Of a stretch of DNA of 13,675 nt, positions 13,399-13,675 are shown one piece after another. The translations under genes were made by a program, and so were the position numbers. Origin of the DNA: an uncultured Clostridia bacterium (lineage in GTDB: Bacteria > Bacillota > Clostridia > TANB77 > CAG-508); NCBI GenBank assembly GCA_948745425.1, contig CAPZDM010000042.1:1-13675 (forward strand), in the 5' to 3' direction. Within the stretch, counting starts at the first letter, position 1; every line of letters begins with the position of its first letter. The notes under the pieces are model-generated. The model had not been told where the DNA came from, did no database searches, and saw nothing but the letters and a program-made list of their open reading frames with translations.

Positions 13399-13675
13399 AT
13401 GGAAAAGTTGAACGAACTAATAAAGAAATTTTGTACACGTGAGATTATTTTATACATTGTATTTGGTGTACTAACTACTTGTGTTAATATTATATCTTTT
13501 ATGATTTTATCATCCATATTTCATATTGAAGAGAATTTAGCAAGTAATATAGGTATTGTTATTGCTGTACTATTTGCTTATTTTACTAATCGTAAATTGG
13601 TGTTTAATTCAACTGCTTCTATATTTATTGAAAAGTTTAAAGAATTTGGTAAGTTTATTTTGGGTAGAGCTTTTA
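13399..13675 (+). CDS. GtrA-family membrane protein, 5' part
   Basis: The gene runs off the window after 92 codons. GtrA-family proteins are small four-segment membrane proteins linked to moving lipid-linked sugars during cell surface polysaccharide or teichoic acid glycosylation. Visible here are IILYIVFGVLTTCVNIISF (in part: YIVFGVLTTCVNIISF, first membrane segment), a second segment around NLASNIGIVIAVLFAYFTNR and the family's signature FTNRKLVF. An in-frame TAA directly precedes the ATG, so this start is the first possible. The nearest ribosome binding site GGGAGG (13379-13384) is 14 bases away, longer than usual. The 3' part and neighbours outside the window would show whether a glycosyltransferase follows. 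Confidence 0.85.
   Translation, partial: MEKLNELIKKFCTREIILYIVFGVLTTCVNIISFMILSSIFHIEENLASNIGIVIAVLFAYFTNRKLVFNSTASIFIEKFKEFGKFILGRAF

Noticed and set aside
13245..13442. Open frame overlapping the rpmE/gtrA divergent promoters
   Set aside because: It covers two good promoters, and the GtrA frame at 13399 gives a recognisable protein instead.

Overview
The window is strongly AT-rich (roughly 70-75% A+T by eye). It has strong AGGAGG-type ribosome binding sites, TTGACA/TATAAT-type promoters, a GerA-type spore germination receptor operon, SepF and DivIVA, and zinc-binding L31 and L32. This points to a low-GC, Gram-positive, endospore-forming member of the Clostridia. Species cannot be named from the sequence alone.

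Layout. (1) 1-1630: a sortase-anchored von Willebrand A surface protein with its own promoter and a bidirectional terminator. (2) 1695-1982: a 95-residue unknown protein, ending back to back with the next operon. (3) 6128-1983, minus strand: housekeeping operon comEB (dCMP deaminase) - der (ribosome-assembly GTPase) - plsY - gpsA (the two steps that make glycerol-3-phosphate and acylate it for phospholipid synthesis) - a zinc-ribbon protein. (4) 6196-6512: rpmF (L32), whose promoter abuts the divergent comEB promoter. (5) 7204-6578, minus: upp (uracil salvage). (6) 7332-11455: gerAA-gerAB-gerAC germinant receptor operon, then a GC-rich palindrome and a 52-residue membrane protein. (7) 12680-11672, minus: sepF-divIVA, division and polarity. 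(8) 13254-12845, minus: a 55-residue membrane protein and rpmE (L31). (9) 13399 to the window end: the start of a GtrA-family membrane protein.

The most striking observation is a recoding-like pattern. Two unrelated genes on opposite strands, comEB (once) and gerAA (twice), are out of frame. Each break sits exactly on an in-frame CGG codon. In each case skipping the C (reading CGGN as the Gly codon GGN) restores the conserved protein: ATGYTGAP in comEB, VAPGIFTDF and IVGGLILGDAAV in gerAA. My manual scan of about 4,050 codons on both strands found no other in-frame CGG. Fourteen out-of-frame CGG trinucleotides inside genes cause no break. This suggests that CGG is unassigned or starved here and is decoded by +1 frameshifting, or by a tRNA reading CGGN as glycine. 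A systematic sequence error is the main competing explanation.

Secondary points: a GerAC homologue with Tyr where the lipobox Cys should be and two Ser/Gly-rich inserts; a perfect 15-bp inverted repeat with the gerAC stop codon in its loop; a divIVA terminator lying inside the opposing small gene; two pairs of divergent promoters with nearly touching -35 boxes; and a long dyad upstream of the surface-protein promoter. I saw no tRNA, rRNA, CRISPR array or insertion sequence.
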